From: Clostridia bacterium
GTDB taxonomy: Bacteria > Bacillota > Clostridia > Oscillospirales > Acutalibacteraceae
Direction: 5' to 3'
DNA: 58,605 nt
Assembly: GCA_017465505.1 (NCBI GenBank)
Contig: JAFTWB010000025.1
Coordinates: 1-58,605 of the forward strand
In this document: one piece after another, positions 47,097 through 56,673 of the stretch
Numbering within the stretch: position 1 is the first letter of the stretch
How the letters are laid out: each line of letters begins with the position of its first letter
Made by a program: the position numbers and the translations under genes
The notes under the pieces: model-generated
Database searches by the model: none
What the model was told of the DNA's origin: nothing
What the model saw: the letters and a program-made list of their open reading frames with translations, nothing else

Positions 47097-47521
47097 TACT
47101 GCTCAACCTCCTGATCTGCTTTCTTAACAAACTTGCACTTGATGGGAAGCTTGTTAGCTGCAAGACGCATAGCCTCGCGAGCTGTCTTCTCGTCAACACC
47201 TGCAAGCTCAAACATAATTCTGCCGGGCTTAACAACTGCTACCCAGTACTCGGGTGAACCTTTACCGGAACCCATTCGGGTTTCAGCAGGCTTTGCTGTT
47301 ACGGGCTTGTCGGGGAAAATCTTGATCCAAACCTTACCGAATCTCTTGCAGTAACGGTTGATTGCAATACGAGCTGCCTCGATCTGGTTGGATGTGATCC
47401 ATGTGGGTTCGAGAGCCTGAAGGCCATACTCACCGTAAGTAACTTTGTTACCGCGGTATGCTTTACCTGTCAAACGGCCTCTGTGTACTCTTCTGTACTT
47501 AACGCGCTTGGGCATCAGCAT
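47096..47521 (-). CDS. rplP: 50S ribosomal protein L16
   Basis: 141 residues ([17 protein letters not shown]). The first ATG overlaps the rpsC stop (TAATG); a second ATG two codons on is possible. GRVLF-type core and [10 protein letters not shown]-like segments match L16. Confidence 0.97.
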   Translation of the reverse strand: MLMPKRVKYRRVHRGRLTGKAYRGNKVTYGEYGLQALEPTWITSNQIEAARIAINRYCKRFGKVWIKIFPDKPVTAKPAETRMGSGKGSPEYWVAVVKPGRIMFELAGVDEKTAREAMRLAANKLPIKCKFVKKADQEVEQ

Positions 47522-48219
47522 TATTTATTGCCTCCTTCTCTTCTGTTTCTTCTGGGACGGTTGTTCTCACGCTGTCTGTTCTGAGTTACGTTGAGAACCT
47601 CGCCTCTGTAAAGCCAAATCTTTACGCCGATTTTGCCGTAGGTTGTGTTAGCCTCTGCAAAACCGTAATCAATATCAGCACGGAGTGTCTGAAGGGGAAT
47701 TGTACCCTCGTGGTAGTGCTCGCTTCTTGCGATTTCTGCACCGCCAAGACGACCGGAGCACTGTGTCTTGATACCTCTGGCGCCCATTCTCATTGCTCTG
47801 CCGATTGCCTGCTTCATAGCACGTCTGTAAGAGATTCTCTTCTCTAACTGCTGTGCAATGCTCTCTGCAACGAGCTGAGCGTTGAGGTCGGGAGCCTTAA
47901 CCTCTACAATATTGATAGCAACAGTCTTACCGCCGAGCATCTTCTCGCACTGAAGTCTGAGCTTTTCGATTTCTGCGCCGCCCTTACCGATAATCATACC
48001 GGGCTTTGCGCAATGAATGTGGATTCTTACCTTGTCGCCGGAACGTTCGATCTCAATCTTGGGAACGCCTGCACCGTAGAGCTGCTTCTTAAGAGCGTTA
48101 CGGAGGTTATAGTCCTCAACAAGAGTATCGCCGAATGTTGCCTTGTTAGCAAACCAGCGGGAATCCCAGTCCTTGATAACGCCTACACGTAAACCGTGGG
48201 GATTAACTTTCTGACCCAT
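47521..48219 (-). CDS. rpsC: 30S ribosomal protein S3
   Basis: 232 residues, KH domain ([15 protein letters not shown]) and C-terminal domain ([21 protein letters not shown]). Basic tail rich in Asn/Arg. Confidence 0.98.
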   Translation of the reverse strand: MGQKVNPHGLRVGVIKDWDSRWFANKATFGDTLVEDYNLRNALKKQLYGAGVPKIEIERSGDKVRIHIHCAKPGMIIGKGGAEIEKLRLQCEKMLGGKTVAINIVEVKAPDLNAQLVAESIAQQLEKRISYRRAMKQAIGRAMRMGARGIKTQCSGRLGGAEIARSEHYHEGTIPLQTLRADIDYGFAEANTTYGKIGVKIWLYRGEVLNVTQNRQRENNRPRRNRREGGNK

Positions 48220-48237
48220 GACTAATTACCTCCTTCT

Positions 48238-48573
48238 TTATTCTTTCTCTTTGAGAACCAGTGTGATGTGGGAAGTCTTCTTGTCAATTCTGAAGGCTCT
48301 GCCCTGTGCACGGGGTCTGATTCTCTTAAGTGTGGGGCCCTGGCTAACGCTGCAAGCTGCAACGTAAAGCTTAGAGGTGTCCATATCGTGATTGTTCTCT
48401 GCATTAGCAACAGCAGACTTTAAGAGCTTTAAGAGAGGCTCACAAGCTGCCTTGGGTGTATGCTCGAGAATTGCCTTTGCAAGCTTAACATCTTTACCGC
48501 GGATAAGATCCAGAACGATGCAAACCTTACGAGGCGAAATACGGACATAGTTTAAATATGCCTTTGCTTCCAT
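48238..48573 (-). CDS. rplV: 50S ribosomal protein L22
   Basis: 111 residues from the ATG at 48573 (GGAAGGAGA upstream); a longer frame to 48666 runs into rpsS and is rejected. [17 protein letters not shown] and the RGRAFRI-type loop [14 protein letters not shown] fit L22. Confidence 0.97.
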   Translation of the reverse strand: MEAKAYLNYVRISPRKVCIVLDLIRGKDVKLAKAILEHTPKAACEPLLKLLKSAVANAENNHDMDTSKLYVAACSVSQGPTLKRIRPRAQGRAFRIDKKTSHITLVLKEKE

Positions 48574-48592
48574 TCTAATAATCTCCTTCCGC

Positions 48593-48865
48593 TTATCTAC
48601 TGGTCTTGGAACCTGCATGACCCTTGAATGTTCTGGTGGGAGCAAACTCGCCGAGCTTGTGACCAACCATATCTTCAGTTACATATACAGGAACGTGCTT
48701 GCGTCCGTCATGGACTGCAAATGTGTGACCTACAAAATCAGGGAAAATTGTTGAACTTCTTGACCAAGTCTTGAGGATTCTCTTTTCGCCTGAAGCGTTC
48801 ATTTCCTGAACCCTTTTGAGCAGTACGGGCTGAACAAAAGGACCCTTTTTAGTACTTCTACTCAT
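48593..48865 (-). CDS. rpsS: 30S ribosomal protein S19
   Basis: 90 residues ([19 protein letters not shown] start; [17 protein letters not shown] end). Confidence 0.98.
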   Translation of the reverse strand: MSRSTKKGPFVQPVLLKRVQEMNASGEKRILKTWSRSSTIFPDFVGHTFAVHDGRKHVPVYVTEDMVGHKLGEFAPTRTFKGHAGSKTSR

Positions 48866-48888
48866 TATATAAGCTCCTTTCCTCTGCC

Positions 48889-49722
48889 TTACTTGCTGTT
48901 TCTACGCTTTACGATATACTTATCGGAGCGGTTGTGTGTCTTTCTGGTCTTGTAACCAAGAGCAGGTTTACCCCAGGGAGTAACAGGGCCGGGACGACCA
49001 ACGGGGGACTTACCTTCACCACCACCGTGGGGGTGATCGCAGGGGTTCATTACAGAACCACGAACTGTAGGTCTCCAACCCATATTGCGCTTTCTACCAG
49101 CCTTACCGATTTTAACGTTCTCGTGGTCTGTGTTGCCAACCTGGCCGATTGTTGCCATACAGTTAGCAGGAACCTTTCTGAGCTCGCCGGAAGGAAGTCT
49201 TAAAAGTGCCATACCGTCTTCTTTAGCCATAAGCTGAGCCATATTGCCGGCTGCACGAGCAAGCTGTGCGCCTCTGCCGGGATAAAGCTCTACGTTGTGG
49301 ATAAATGTACCTGTGGGGATTGCAGACAGGGGAAGTGCGTTGCCGGGCTTGATGTCGGCATTCTCACCTGCCATAACCTTATCGCCAACCTTGAGACCTT
49401 CAGGAGCGATGATGTATGCTTTCTCACCGTCTGTGTACTCAACAAGTGCGATAAATGCGGAGCGGTTAGGATCGTACTCAAGTGTTCTAACTACGCCCTC
49501 TACGTCAAACTTCTGACGCTTGAAATCAATAATACGATACTTTCTGCGGTTACCGCCGCCTCTGTGACGAACTGTGATTCTACCGTAGCTGTTACGGCCG
49601 GAGTTCTTCTTGAGAGGAGCAAGTAAGCTCTTTTCGGGTGCAACCTTGGAAAGAATGGAATAATCTGTAACCGAGCTATTACGTCTTGCGTTTGTAGTCG
49701 GCTTGTATACTTTAATAGCCAT
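48889..49722 (-). CDS. rplB: 50S ribosomal protein L2
   Basis: 277 residues ([38 protein letters not shown] near the peptidyl transferase centre). The 79-nt gap to rplW is the longest inside the cluster except that before rplC, and holds two small hairpins (GCCTGA/TCAGGC; GGGGA/TCCCC). Confidence 0.98.
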   Translation of the reverse strand: MAIKVYKPTTNARRNSSVTDYSILSKVAPEKSLLAPLKKNSGRNSYGRITVRHRGGGNRRKYRIIDFKRQKFDVEGVVRTLEYDPNRSAFIALVEYTDGEKAYIIAPEGLKVGDKVMAGENADIKPGNALPLSAIPTGTFIHNVELYPGRGAQLARAAGNMAQLMAKEDGMALLRLPSGELRKVPANCMATIGQVGNTDHENVKIGKAGRKRNMGWRPTVRGSVMNPCDHPHGGGEGKSPVGRPGPVTPWGKPALGYKTRKTHNRSDKYIVKRRNSK

Positions 49723-49801
49723 TTGGTTTCACTCTCCTCATGATGGCTTTGCGGGGAATGGCGTCCCCATACATTCTGCCTGAAATTCTATTTTGTCAGG
49801 C

Positions 49802-50092
49802 TTACATCATGCCTTCAAAAAATTCAATGTTCTTACTGTCAGCAGTGAGAGTAACAACAGCCTTTTTCCAGCTTCTTGTGTAACCCTCGCTTCTGCCCTG
49901 TCTACGATACTGACCACGTACGTGAAGGGTGTTAACTTTTGCTACCTTTACCTTGAAAAGCTTTTCAACTGCCTGAGCAATCTCAATCTTTCCTGCATTC
50001 TTGGCAACTTCGAATGTGTACTTCTTCTGAGTAGCACCAATCATGCTCTTTTCAGTGATAATAGGTCTGATGATAATATCCTGAGCTATCAT
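49802..50092 (-). CDS. rplW: 50S ribosomal protein L23
   Basis: 96 residues ([21 protein letters not shown]), docking site for trigger factor and SRP at the exit tunnel. Overlaps the rplD stop by 4 nt. Confidence 0.98.
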   Translation of the reverse strand: MIAQDIIIRPIITEKSMIGATQKKYTFEVAKNAGKIEIAQAVEKLFKVKVAKVNTLHVRGQYRRQGRSEGYTRSWKKAVVTLTADSKNIEFFEGMM

Positions 50093-50712
50093 GCGTACAC
50101 CTCCTCGATTTTTGCCACAGCATCCTTAGCGATGATGATCTTGTTAGCGTTTAAGAGGTCATATACGTTGATTGTATTAACCTGAGCTGTCTTAACGCCC
50201 TCGATGTTGGATGCAGATGCGATAACGAAGTTGTTAACCTCGGGAAGAACAATAAGAGCCTTACCCTCGGCGCCTACTGCCTTAAGCATAGAAACCATTG
50301 TCTTTGTCTTGTACTCGTCCATTGTGATGGAGTCGATAACGATGATTTCCTCTGCGGCTGCCTTAGAAGAAAGAGCGGACTTAAGAGCCAGTCTCTTTAC
50401 CTTTTTATTTACGGAGAAACGGTAGTTTCTGGGCTTGGGAGCAAACACAATACCGCCGTGAGTCCACTGGGGAGCTCTTGTTGAACCCTGACGAGCTCTA
50501 CCTGTGCCCTTCTGTCTCCAAGGCTTTTTACCGCCACCGGAAACCTCTGCACGTGTAAGAGCGGACTGTGTGCCCTGACGCTGGCTTGCGAGGTAGCTAA
50601 CTACCATCTGGTGCATAACTGATGTATTGGGCTCGATTCCGAAAATTGCATCAGCAAGGTCGATTGTACCAACCTTCTTGCCCTGCATATCTAATACTGC
50701 TACATTAGGCAT
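50089..50712 (-). CDS. rplD: 50S ribosomal protein L4
   Basis: 207 residues from the ATG at 50712 (AAGGAGGAA upstream), [15 protein letters not shown] start. The extended loop [19 protein letters not shown] reaches the exit tunnel. Confidence 0.97.
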   Translation of the reverse strand: MPNVAVLDMQGKKVGTIDLADAIFGIEPNTSVMHQMVVSYLASQRQGTQSALTRAEVSGGGKKPWRQKGTGRARQGSTRAPQWTHGGIVFAPKPRNYRFSVNKKVKRLALKSALSSKAAAEEIIVIDSITMDEYKTKTMVSMLKAVGAEGKALIVLPEVNNFVIASASNIEGVKTAQVNTINVYDLLNANKIIIAKDAVAKIEEVYA

Positions 50713-50729
50713 TCTGTATTCCTCCTTCC

Positions 50730-51362
50730 TCAAGCCTTAGTGATGTCTTTGATAACAACTGTGCCGCCGTTAGGACCGGGAATAGCGCCCTTGATAGCAA
50801 CGAGGTTGTTCTCAACATCAACCTTAACTACTCTGAGGTTCTTAACTGTAACCTTCTCAGCGCCAAGGTGACCTGCCATCTTCTTGCCCTTCCATACTCT
50901 GGAGGGAGAAGAACAAGCACCCATAGAACCGCCGTGACGGGCAACAGGACCTGAACCGTGAGTCTCTTTTAATCTGCTGAAGTTCCAGCGCTTGATAACG
51001 CCTGCGTAACCCTTACCTTTGCTGGTACCTGTTACGTCTACCTTCATACCTGCCTCAAAAGTGTCTGCCTTTACGATATCGCCTACTGTGTAAGCTGCAC
51101 AATCATCAAAGCGGAACTCCTTAAGAGTTTTCTTGGGAGCCACGTTTGCTTTCTCAAAGTGACCCTTCATAGGTTTGGTGAGTTTGTTTGCTTTAACATC
51201 ACCGAAGCCGAGCTGAACTGCGTTGTAGCCGTCAGTCTCGACAGTCTTAATCATTGAAACAACGCAAGGGCCTGCTTCAACAACTGTTACGGGAACTACA
51301 TTTCCCTTTTCGTCGAAGATCTGTGTCATACCGATCTTCTTGCCGATCAATGCTTTCTGCAT
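50730..51362 (-). CDS. rplC: 50S ribosomal protein L3
   Basis: 210 residues ([27 protein letters not shown]; the [19 protein letters not shown] loop near the peptidyl transferase centre). A 91-nt spacer to rpsJ has a GTCGATGA/TCATCGAC stem. Confidence 0.98.
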   Translation of the reverse strand: MQKALIGKKIGMTQIFDEKGNVVPVTVVEAGPCVVSMIKTVETDGYNAVQLGFGDVKANKLTKPMKGHFEKANVAPKKTLKEFRFDDCAAYTVGDIVKADTFEAGMKVDVTGTSKGKGYAGVIKRWNFSRLKETHGSGPVARHGGSMGACSSPSRVWKGKKMAGHLGAEKVTVKNLRVVKVDVENNLVAIKGAIPGPNGGTVVIKDITKA

Positions 51363-51453
51363 TTTATTTTCCTCCTTATTAGGTTATTGGTCGATGAAGA
51401 TGTAGTCAATCATCGACTTGACCCTGTCTGCTTGTAGGTTGATAACTGAGCTA

Positions 51454-51765
51454 TCAGAGCTTGATCTCAATTTCAACGCCGGCAGGGAGCTCCAGATTCA
51501 TAAGAGCGTCAACTGTTTTGTTTGAGGGTCTCAAGATGTCGATAAGACGCTTGTGAGTTCTCATTTCGAACTGCTCACGGCTATCCTTGTACTTGTGAAC
51601 CGCACGAAGAATTGTAACAACCTGCTTCTCGGTGGGGAGCGGTACGGGACCGGAAACTCTTGCACCTGTGCGCTTTGCTGTTGCAACGATTCTCTCAGCT
51701 GACTGATCTACCAACTGGTGATCATAGCCCTTTAATCTAATTCTGATTTTTTCCTTGACTGCCAT
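51454..51765 (-). CDS. rpsJ: 30S ribosomal protein S10
   Basis: 103 residues from the ATG at 51765 (AAGGAGGCG upstream), [17 protein letters not shown] start. First gene of the cluster, also a transcription antitermination partner (NusE). The longer frame to 51849 reads through the leader. Confidence 0.97.
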   Translation of the reverse strand: MAVKEKIRIRLKGYDHQLVDQSAERIVATAKRTGARVSGPVPLPTEKQVVTILRAVHKYKDSREQFEMRTHKRLIDILRPSNKTVDALMNLELPAGVEIEIKL

Positions 51766-51857
51766 AAAAGTCGCCTCCTTAAAAAATTTGTTAGTTGGCG
51801 GGCGTACTTCAAAACTAAACCTTTTACACACATCCGGGTGTTTCATCACCCTTCATT

Positions 51858-51887
51858 AAAAAACGGTTAACCACATTTTGTTAACCG
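51858..51887 (-). terminator. Attenuator-like terminator in the S10 leader
   Basis: Leftward CGGTTAAC/GTTAACCG (8 bp, 8-nt loop) followed by TTTTTT, about 90 nt upstream of rpsJ and inside its leader, so a candidate attenuation site. Confidence 0.65.
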
Positions 51888-51910
51888 GAGAAGTCTTGAA
51901 AAGCATAAGG

Positions 51911-51952
51911 GCACAGTTAGGACATAGCAACCCCTTTGTCTTAACACTGTGC
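51911..51952 (-). promoter_or_regulatory. Leader hairpin upstream of the S10 attenuator
   Basis: Leftward, GCACAG pairs with CTGTGC and TTAAGACA with TGTCCTAA, around a GGGG-containing loop. Together with the downstream terminator it may form a ribosomal-protein-sensing leader. The rest of the stretch 51953-52062 shows no other structure I trust. Confidence 0.5.
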
Positions 51953-52062
51953 TTTAAAATTTTTTCGCCCGGTTTGAAATCGGACATACTCCACGGAAAA
52001 ACCGGCTAAAGCCGCAACCTCCCGCTTCAACGCATATCATTTATTGCAGTCACGCAGGGTTA

Positions 52063-52091
52063 ATTATAATATATATATAGGGCAAAATCAA
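52063..52091 (-). promoter_or_regulatory. Promoter of the S10-spc-alpha cluster
   Basis: Leftward TTGATT (52086-52091), 17-nt spacer, consensus TATAAT (52063-52068). Gives a leader of nearly 300 nt before rpsJ. Confidence 0.8.
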
Positions 52092-52221
52092 GAATTTCGC
52101 CGAAATTTCTTATCTAGATTTTTAGAGAATTTTTCGTTTTATTTTTGTTAACTTTGCACAATGTGAAATCTTGCGTCTCAAACGCAGAAAAACGCTTTTA
52201 TATTCAATTTTTAGAGAAAAT

Positions 52222-52261
52222 AAAAAGCTAACCCTTCTGCATTTATCGCAAAGGGGTTAGC
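52222..52261 (-). terminator. Terminator of the LRR-dockerin gene at 52452
   Basis: Leftward GCTAACCCCTTTGC paired with a near-perfect GCAGAAGGGTTAGC, then TTTTTATTTT. It lies beyond the MITE-like element, which would be transcribed with the gene. Confidence 0.8.
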
Positions 52262-52280
52262 CAAATATTCAGTTTATATA

Positions 52281-52430
52281 GTAGGGGCGGTTCACGAACC
52301 GCCCGTTTCGCCCGTGAGGGCGAACATTAAGCAAGGGTATTTTATTGATTTATTTTTTGATTTTAACACCGTGCTCAAGGAAGGGTTTCGGATGGCTTCG
52401 CCATACGGGCGATTCGTGAATCGCCCCTAC
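52281..52430. mobile_element. MITE-like element, 150 bp with 25-bp terminal inverted repeats
   Basis: Ends GTAGGGGCGGTTCACGAACC... and the reverse complement of GTAGGGGCGATTCACGAATC... match at 23 of 25 positions, and each end is itself a palindrome. No gene inside; internal hairpins at about 52307-52324 and 52391-52405. The element lies between the dockerin gene's stop and its terminator. I see no clear target duplication beyond a possible TA. Confidence 0.65.
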
Positions 52431-52451
52431 GATAACCACCCCTCAACCTCT

Positions 52452-54656
52452 TCAACCGCCAATGGGCTTACCAACGGGAAATCCTGTTTCGATTTTTGCA
52501 GCGAACTTTTGGATTGCAGTGGCGTCTTTTACATTTACCTTACTGTCGCCATTTACATCCGCACGCATATTCTCAGCCTCATCAAGCTTAGTAATCTTAG
52601 CCGCCGCTTTCTGAATAAGGGTTGCGTCCTTAACATTCACCTTTCCGTCACTGTTCACATCGCCCAGCACATCCTTGTCCTCAGCAGGCTCAGAAGGCTT
52701 TGTCTCGTCAGGTGTAGAAGGTTCTGTGGATTCTGTCTCGTCGGGTGTTGATGTCTCTGTTGGCTCTGTCTCTCCGCCTGTGGAAGGTTCGGTAGGCTCT
52801 GTTACATTATCAGTTGTCACAGTTGTAGTAGTGGCTGTTGCCTCGCTCTCAACAGGTTCGGTAGCTTCTGTTGTTTCAGTAGACTCCGTTACTACTCCGA
52901 GTGATACAAACTTTATATCGTTTTTCTTTGCATAATTCTCAGCCTCGGAACCCTCATAACCATTGATTACAAAATCCTCTACTAAAACCTTACCGTCCAT
53001 TGTATAGTATTTTCCAAAAGCATCGTCACCGATTTCATTAAAATCCGCTGATATTGTAACGCTTTTCAGGTTAATGCAATCTACGAAAGCATGGTATTCA
53101 ATAACGCCCCCACCATTAACTTCAAGATAACTAAGGTCAATGCAACCAGAAAAAGCACTGTATCCGATAAACTCCACAGATTCGGGAATTACTATGCTCT
53201 CCACTTTAGCACTTCTGAAAGAATAAGCGCCAATTGCCTTAAAGCCTTCGGGAAATACAACTTTCTTGAGATTTTTGTAATTTGCAAAGGCACCATCTGC
53301 AACACCCTTTATTCCATCCTCGATAATAAGCTCCTCTATCGAAGACGCTTCCTCTCCATTATAATAAAGGATAACATCGCCAAAGTATACAAACCCCTCT
53401 GGCTGAGCCTTTTCCCATGCGGTATTATCAAAAGAATCGCTGCCTACTATATAAATTTCACCGCTGTGGTTAATCCCCTTTAAGTTTTCGCAATTCTTAA
53501 AAGCAGCTCCCTCAATGGTCTTTACACTGTTGGGAAGGGTTACACTTTCAAGAGCCTTGCAACCATAAAAAGCGTATGTATGAATATCCTCAACACCCTC
53601 AGCAAGGTTTACTTCCTTAAGGTTTTCGCACTCATAGAAAGCATAGTACCACATATCGGGATTACCCTGAAGAGTCACACTTTCAAGACCGCTTCTTGAA
53701 AAGCCGTGTCTTAAATCTTTAACTCCTGCAGGAATAACTACACTTTTAAGAGCTGTACAACCCTCAAAGGCACCGCTACCGATGTAGGTTAAGGATTCGG
53801 GAAAAACTACCTTTTCAAGATTAACACACTTCTTAAATACATTACCGCCGATGTATGTGAGAGTATCGGGAAAAGTTACGCCTGCAAGTGCGGTAACCTC
53901 ATCATCAAACTCAGAATCATAAAACATATCGTTACAAATAGCGGTTGTACCATCTTTGAAATCGACCTTAAGGCCCTCAGACATATTGCCTTTATAGTTC
54001 AGTGCAAATCGGTCAAGATAAACCACGCCGTTAGGCTGAGATTTATACCACTTTGTGCCGTTAAATGCACTACCGTCTATAACTAAATCGGGATTCTTGT
54101 TGATATTTACTGTCGCAAGATTTTTGCAATACGCAAAGGCACCGCTTCCGATTTCCACAACATTTTCGGGAATTGTAACCTCCGTAAGTGCATGGCACTC
54201 CAAGAAAGCTTCATCGCCGATTTTTGTTAGATTGTCGGAAACATCTATACTCTTAATCTTACCACACATCTTAAAAGCACTACCAGCAATCAGAGTTACA
54301 CTGTCGGTCATGGTAACACTCTCAAGATTCTTGCAATTCTCAAAAGCTCTGCCAAGAATACCTGTAACTGTATCGGGAATGGTGACACTTTTGATTTTGT
54401 TGTTGTCTTTATAAGCACCACTGATTTCGGTGATTTTATAACCGCCTATTTCAGAAGGCACTGTGATGTGCTCTTCGTTTACTTTTGCCTCAATAAGCAT
54501 AGCCGTGCCATCCTCATAACACACGGCACGATAGTCGCCCTCCTCGATTACCGGACCATTACCCGCACCGCTGACCGACAAAGGCATAGCAATTATTGAA
54601 CTGATTACCAACAGTAAAACCAACAACCAACCTATAATGGATTTTCTTTTTTTCAT
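52452..54656 (-). CDS. Large secreted BspA-type LRR protein with dockerin
   Basis: 734 residues. Signal peptide with a basic start MKKRKS, cleavage near residue 30 (VSGAG). Residues about 60-570 hold a long series of LRR_5/BspA repeats (consensus-like 'TIPDTVTGILGRAFENCKNLESV'), longer than in the two other LRR-dockerin genes here. A Thr/Glu/Pro linker (TEPTEPSTGGETEPTETS type) leads to a type I dockerin at about 668-730. AAGGAGGCA precedes the ATG. Probably a cohesin-anchored adhesion or protein-binding module. Own promoter, TTGAAA-17-TATAAT. Confidence 0.87.
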   Translation of the reverse strand: MKKRKSIIGWLLVLLLVISSIIAMPLSVSGAGNGPVIEEGDYRAVCYEDGTAMLIEAKVNEEHITVPSEIGGYKITEISGAYKDNNKIKSVTIPDTVTGILGRAFENCKNLESVTMTDSVTLIAGSAFKMCGKIKSIDVSDNLTKIGDEAFLECHALTEVTIPENVVEIGSGAFAYCKNLATVNINKNPDLVIDGSAFNGTKWYKSQPNGVVYLDRFALNYKGNMSEGLKVDFKDGTTAICNDMFYDSEFDDEVTALAGVTFPDTLTYIGGNVFKKCVNLEKVVFPESLTYIGSGAFEGCTALKSVVIPAGVKDLRHGFSRSGLESVTLQGNPDMWYYAFYECENLKEVNLAEGVEDIHTYAFYGCKALESVTLPNSVKTIEGAAFKNCENLKGINHSGEIYIVGSDSFDNTAWEKAQPEGFVYFGDVILYYNGEEASSIEELIIEDGIKGVADGAFANYKNLKKVVFPEGFKAIGAYSFRSAKVESIVIPESVEFIGYSAFSGCIDLSYLEVNGGGVIEYHAFVDCINLKSVTISADFNEIGDDAFGKYYTMDGKVLVEDFVINGYEGSEAENYAKKNDIKFVSLGVVTESTETTEATEPVESEATATTTTVTTDNVTEPTEPSTGGETEPTETSTPDETESTEPSTPDETKPSEPAEDKDVLGDVNSDGKVNVKDATLIQKAAAKITKLDEAENMRADVNGDSKVNVKDATAIQKFAAKIETGFPVGKPIGG

Positions 54657-54689
54657 AACAATGCCTCCTTAGTAACTGTTCTTAACTAT

Positions 54690-54718
54690 ATTATATATGC
54701 GAATAAATGAATTTTCAA
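54690..54718 (-). promoter_or_regulatory. Promoter of the large LRR-dockerin gene
   Basis: Leftward TTGAAA (54713-54718), 17-nt spacer, TATAAT (54690-54695), 34 nt upstream of the start. Confidence 0.75.
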
Positions 54719-54826
54719 TAGACTAGACAATATTTATTAAATTTAGTAAAATCACAATACTCCGTCTCATCACCCTAAAATCAAAACCTATTTTTTCCTG
54801 AGAAAACCCTCCTTTCGGTCAAATTA

Positions 54827-54843
54827 TATGACAAATCGTCATA
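54827..54843. promoter_or_regulatory. Operator palindrome 1 of the XRE regulator
   Basis: TATGAC-AAATC-GTCATA, a 6-bp inverted repeat with a 5-nt spacer. Same half-sites as the second palindrome at 54859; centres 32 nt apart, three turns of DNA. It covers the likely -35. Confidence 0.7.
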
Positions 54844-54858
54844 ATCGTCAATATAATT

Positions 54859-54875
54859 TATGACATACTGTCATA
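54859..54875. promoter_or_regulatory. Operator palindrome 2 of the XRE regulator
   Basis: TATGAC-ATACT-GTCATA. It starts right after a TATAAT -10 (54853-54858) and ends 11 nt before the start codon, where a bound repressor would block transcription. Confidence 0.7.
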
Positions 54876-54886
54876 TAGGTGATAGT

Positions 54887-55111
54887 ATGAAAAATAATCT
54901 CAAAAAACTTAGAAAAGAGCATAAGCTTACTCAGATTTCTCTGCAAATGAAAACAGACATCGAACAGGCGTTACTGTCCAAATACGAAAATTTTGGGCGA
55001 ATCCCACCTACTGACGCTCTGGTACGGCTGGCAGTTTTTTATAATGTAAGTATTGATTACATTCTGTGCCGCACAGATAAGCCCGAAATAAACAAGCGAT
55101 ACCTAAACTAA
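54887..55111 (+). CDS. Small XRE-family helix-turn-helix regulator
   Basis: 74 residues from the ATG at 54887 (AGGTGAT upstream); an ATG at 54860 lies inside the operator and is rejected. A single Cro/C1-type HTH (LKKLRKEHKLTQISLQMKT, then ALLSKYENFGRIPPTDALVRLAVFYNVSIDYIL). Probably a DNA-binding repressor of its own gene through the paired TATGAC/GTCATA sites. The YENFGR segment departs from the usual YE.G.R. Monocistronic with its own terminator. Target genes beyond itself unknown. Confidence 0.85.
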   Translation: MKNNLKKLRKEHKLTQISLQMKTDIEQALLSKYENFGRIPPTDALVRLAVFYNVSIDYILCRTDKPEINKRYLN

Positions 55112-55160
55112 AACGAGATATTAACGCTTAAGATTTTGCGTAATGTCTCGTTTGTTTTTT
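55111..55160 (+). terminator. Terminator after the XRE regulator
   Basis: AACGAGATATTAACGC pairs with GCGTAATGTCTCGTT with small mismatches, then TGTTTTTTG. The remaining 55161-55336 stretch before murT shows nothing I can support. Confidence 0.7.
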
Positions 55161-55336
55161 GTTTAAAAGTTTTATAATCCAGATGTTAATAAAATACTGC
55201 CATTATATGAATCTTTCCAAAAACGTGATTGAACCATCGTACCTAACTACTTTCAAATTAAATATTGACCACGACTATTTTAGGATATATAATTCAAAAT
55301 AGAAATAAACCCTTTATATATAGAAAGAGGCAGATT

Positions 55337-56671
55337 ATGAATAAAATCAAGGTTTTTCTGGCGGTGGCTTTTTGCAAGACAGTCCGCTTTTTTGCTAAAC
55401 TCTTAGGCAGAGGCAGTAGTCTTCCCGGTGCTTTAACCCTTAAGCTCTTCCCCAACATTCTCAGAGATATCACTCCTCCCGAGAAAATCATCGCCGTAAC
55501 AGGCAGTAACGGCAAAACCTCCACCGTGGAGCTTATTGCTCACGTTCTCAAGGAAAGCGGAGCAAGCCTTGTTTACAACAAGGAAGGCTCTAATCAGATT
55601 GAGGGTGTCACAACTATGCTTCTGTGCGACTGCACCCTTTCAGGCAAAGCGAAAAGCAAGGTAGCTCTTATTGAATCTGACGAGCGATTTGCAAAGTATA
55701 CCTTTAAATACATCAAGCCCACTTACCTTTTTATCACCAACCTTTACAGGGACCAGCTCACCCGTAACGGCCATCCCGAATGGGTATGGGGTGCTATAAA
55801 CGACGCCATAAGCGAAGATATCACTCTTGTGCTTAACGCCGACGACCCTCTGGTTACCACCTTCGGCAAAGGTAGAAATGCTCTTTACTTCGGAGCAGAC
55901 AAGCTTTCCTTCGACAAGGATGTTAACGACTCTGTTTACAACGACGGCAAATACTGTCCCATCTGCTGTGCTCCTATGACCTACGACTACTACCACTATA
56001 ATCACATCGGCTCTTACAATTGCTCAGCCTGCGGCTTTAAAAAGCCCGAAACAAAGTGGACAATCACCGACGCCGACCTTAAGAGCAAAACTCTCACCAT
56101 AAACGGTAAGCACACTATTACACTTTCTTTCTCCAGCATTTATCAGTGCTACAATTCCCTCGTTGCTTTTGCGGCGGCTGACATTGCAGGAGTCAAGCCC
56201 GAGAAAGCCGTAGCCGCTCTTTCAGGCTACAAAATGCAGTCAGGCAGAATTATGGACTTTACCTTTGGCAAAGCAAAGGGCACTCTCCTTGTTTCAAAGC
56301 ACGAAAACTCCGTTTCCTACGACCAGTCCATAAACGTTGTGACAAATGACCAGCAGGATGTTGCGGTACTGATTATTGTTGACAAAATCAGCCGTAAGTA
56401 CCACACCGAGGACACAAGCTGGCTTTGGGATATTGACTTTGAAAAGCTAAACTCAGACAACGTAAAGAAGATTTACCTTGCAGGAAGTTATTATAAGGAT
56501 TTGGATGTTCGTTTCTCAGTAACCGATATTCCTAAAGATAAACTTGTAATTTGCGAAAGTGTTGAGAGTGCAATGGCGAAGCTTAAGGATGAAGAAAACT
56601 TCACCTACGCTATCACCTGCTTCTCCGACAAAGGCAAGTTCCTTGAAATCATCAAAAAAGGCGAGGTGTAA
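55337..56671 (+). CDS. murT: Lipid II isoglutaminyl synthase, MurT subunit
   Basis: 444 residues from the ATG at 55337 (GAAAGAGGCAG upstream). Mur ligase middle domain with VTGSNGKTST ATP loop (about 53-62), a ribbon CPIC...CSAC zinc insert that marks MurT (about 212-236), and the DUF1727 C-terminal domain (DTSWLWDIDFEKL). MurT activates D-glutamate of lipid II while GatD supplies ammonia from glutamine, giving D-isoglutamine. The GatD partner gene starts 2 nt downstream. See that entry: its catalytic residues are gone. Confidence 0.93.
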   Translation: MNKIKVFLAVAFCKTVRFFAKLLGRGSSLPGALTLKLFPNILRDITPPEKIIAVTGSNGKTSTVELIAHVLKESGASLVYNKEGSNQIEGVTTMLLCDCTLSGKAKSKVALIESDERFAKYTFKYIKPTYLFITNLYRDQLTRNGHPEWVWGAINDAISEDITLVLNADDPLVTTFGKGRNALYFGADKLSFDKDVNDSVYNDGKYCPICCAPMTYDYYHYNHIGSYNCSACGFKKPETKWTITDADLKSKTLTINGKHTITLSFSSIYQCYNSLVAFAAADIAGVKPEKAVAALSGYKMQSGRIMDFTFGKAKGTLLVSKHENSVSYDQSINVVTNDQQDVAVLIIVDKISRKYHTEDTSWLWDIDFEKLNSDNVKKIYLAGSYYKDLDVRFSVTDIPKDKLVICESVESAMAKLKDEENFTYAITCFSDKGKFLEIIKKGEV

Positions 56672-56673
56672 TT

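Noticed and set aside
49723-49801. Two small hairpins in the rplB-rplW gap as a regulatory leader
   Set aside because: Stems are only 5-6 bp and no known leader is recognised; too weak for a call, noted under rplB.
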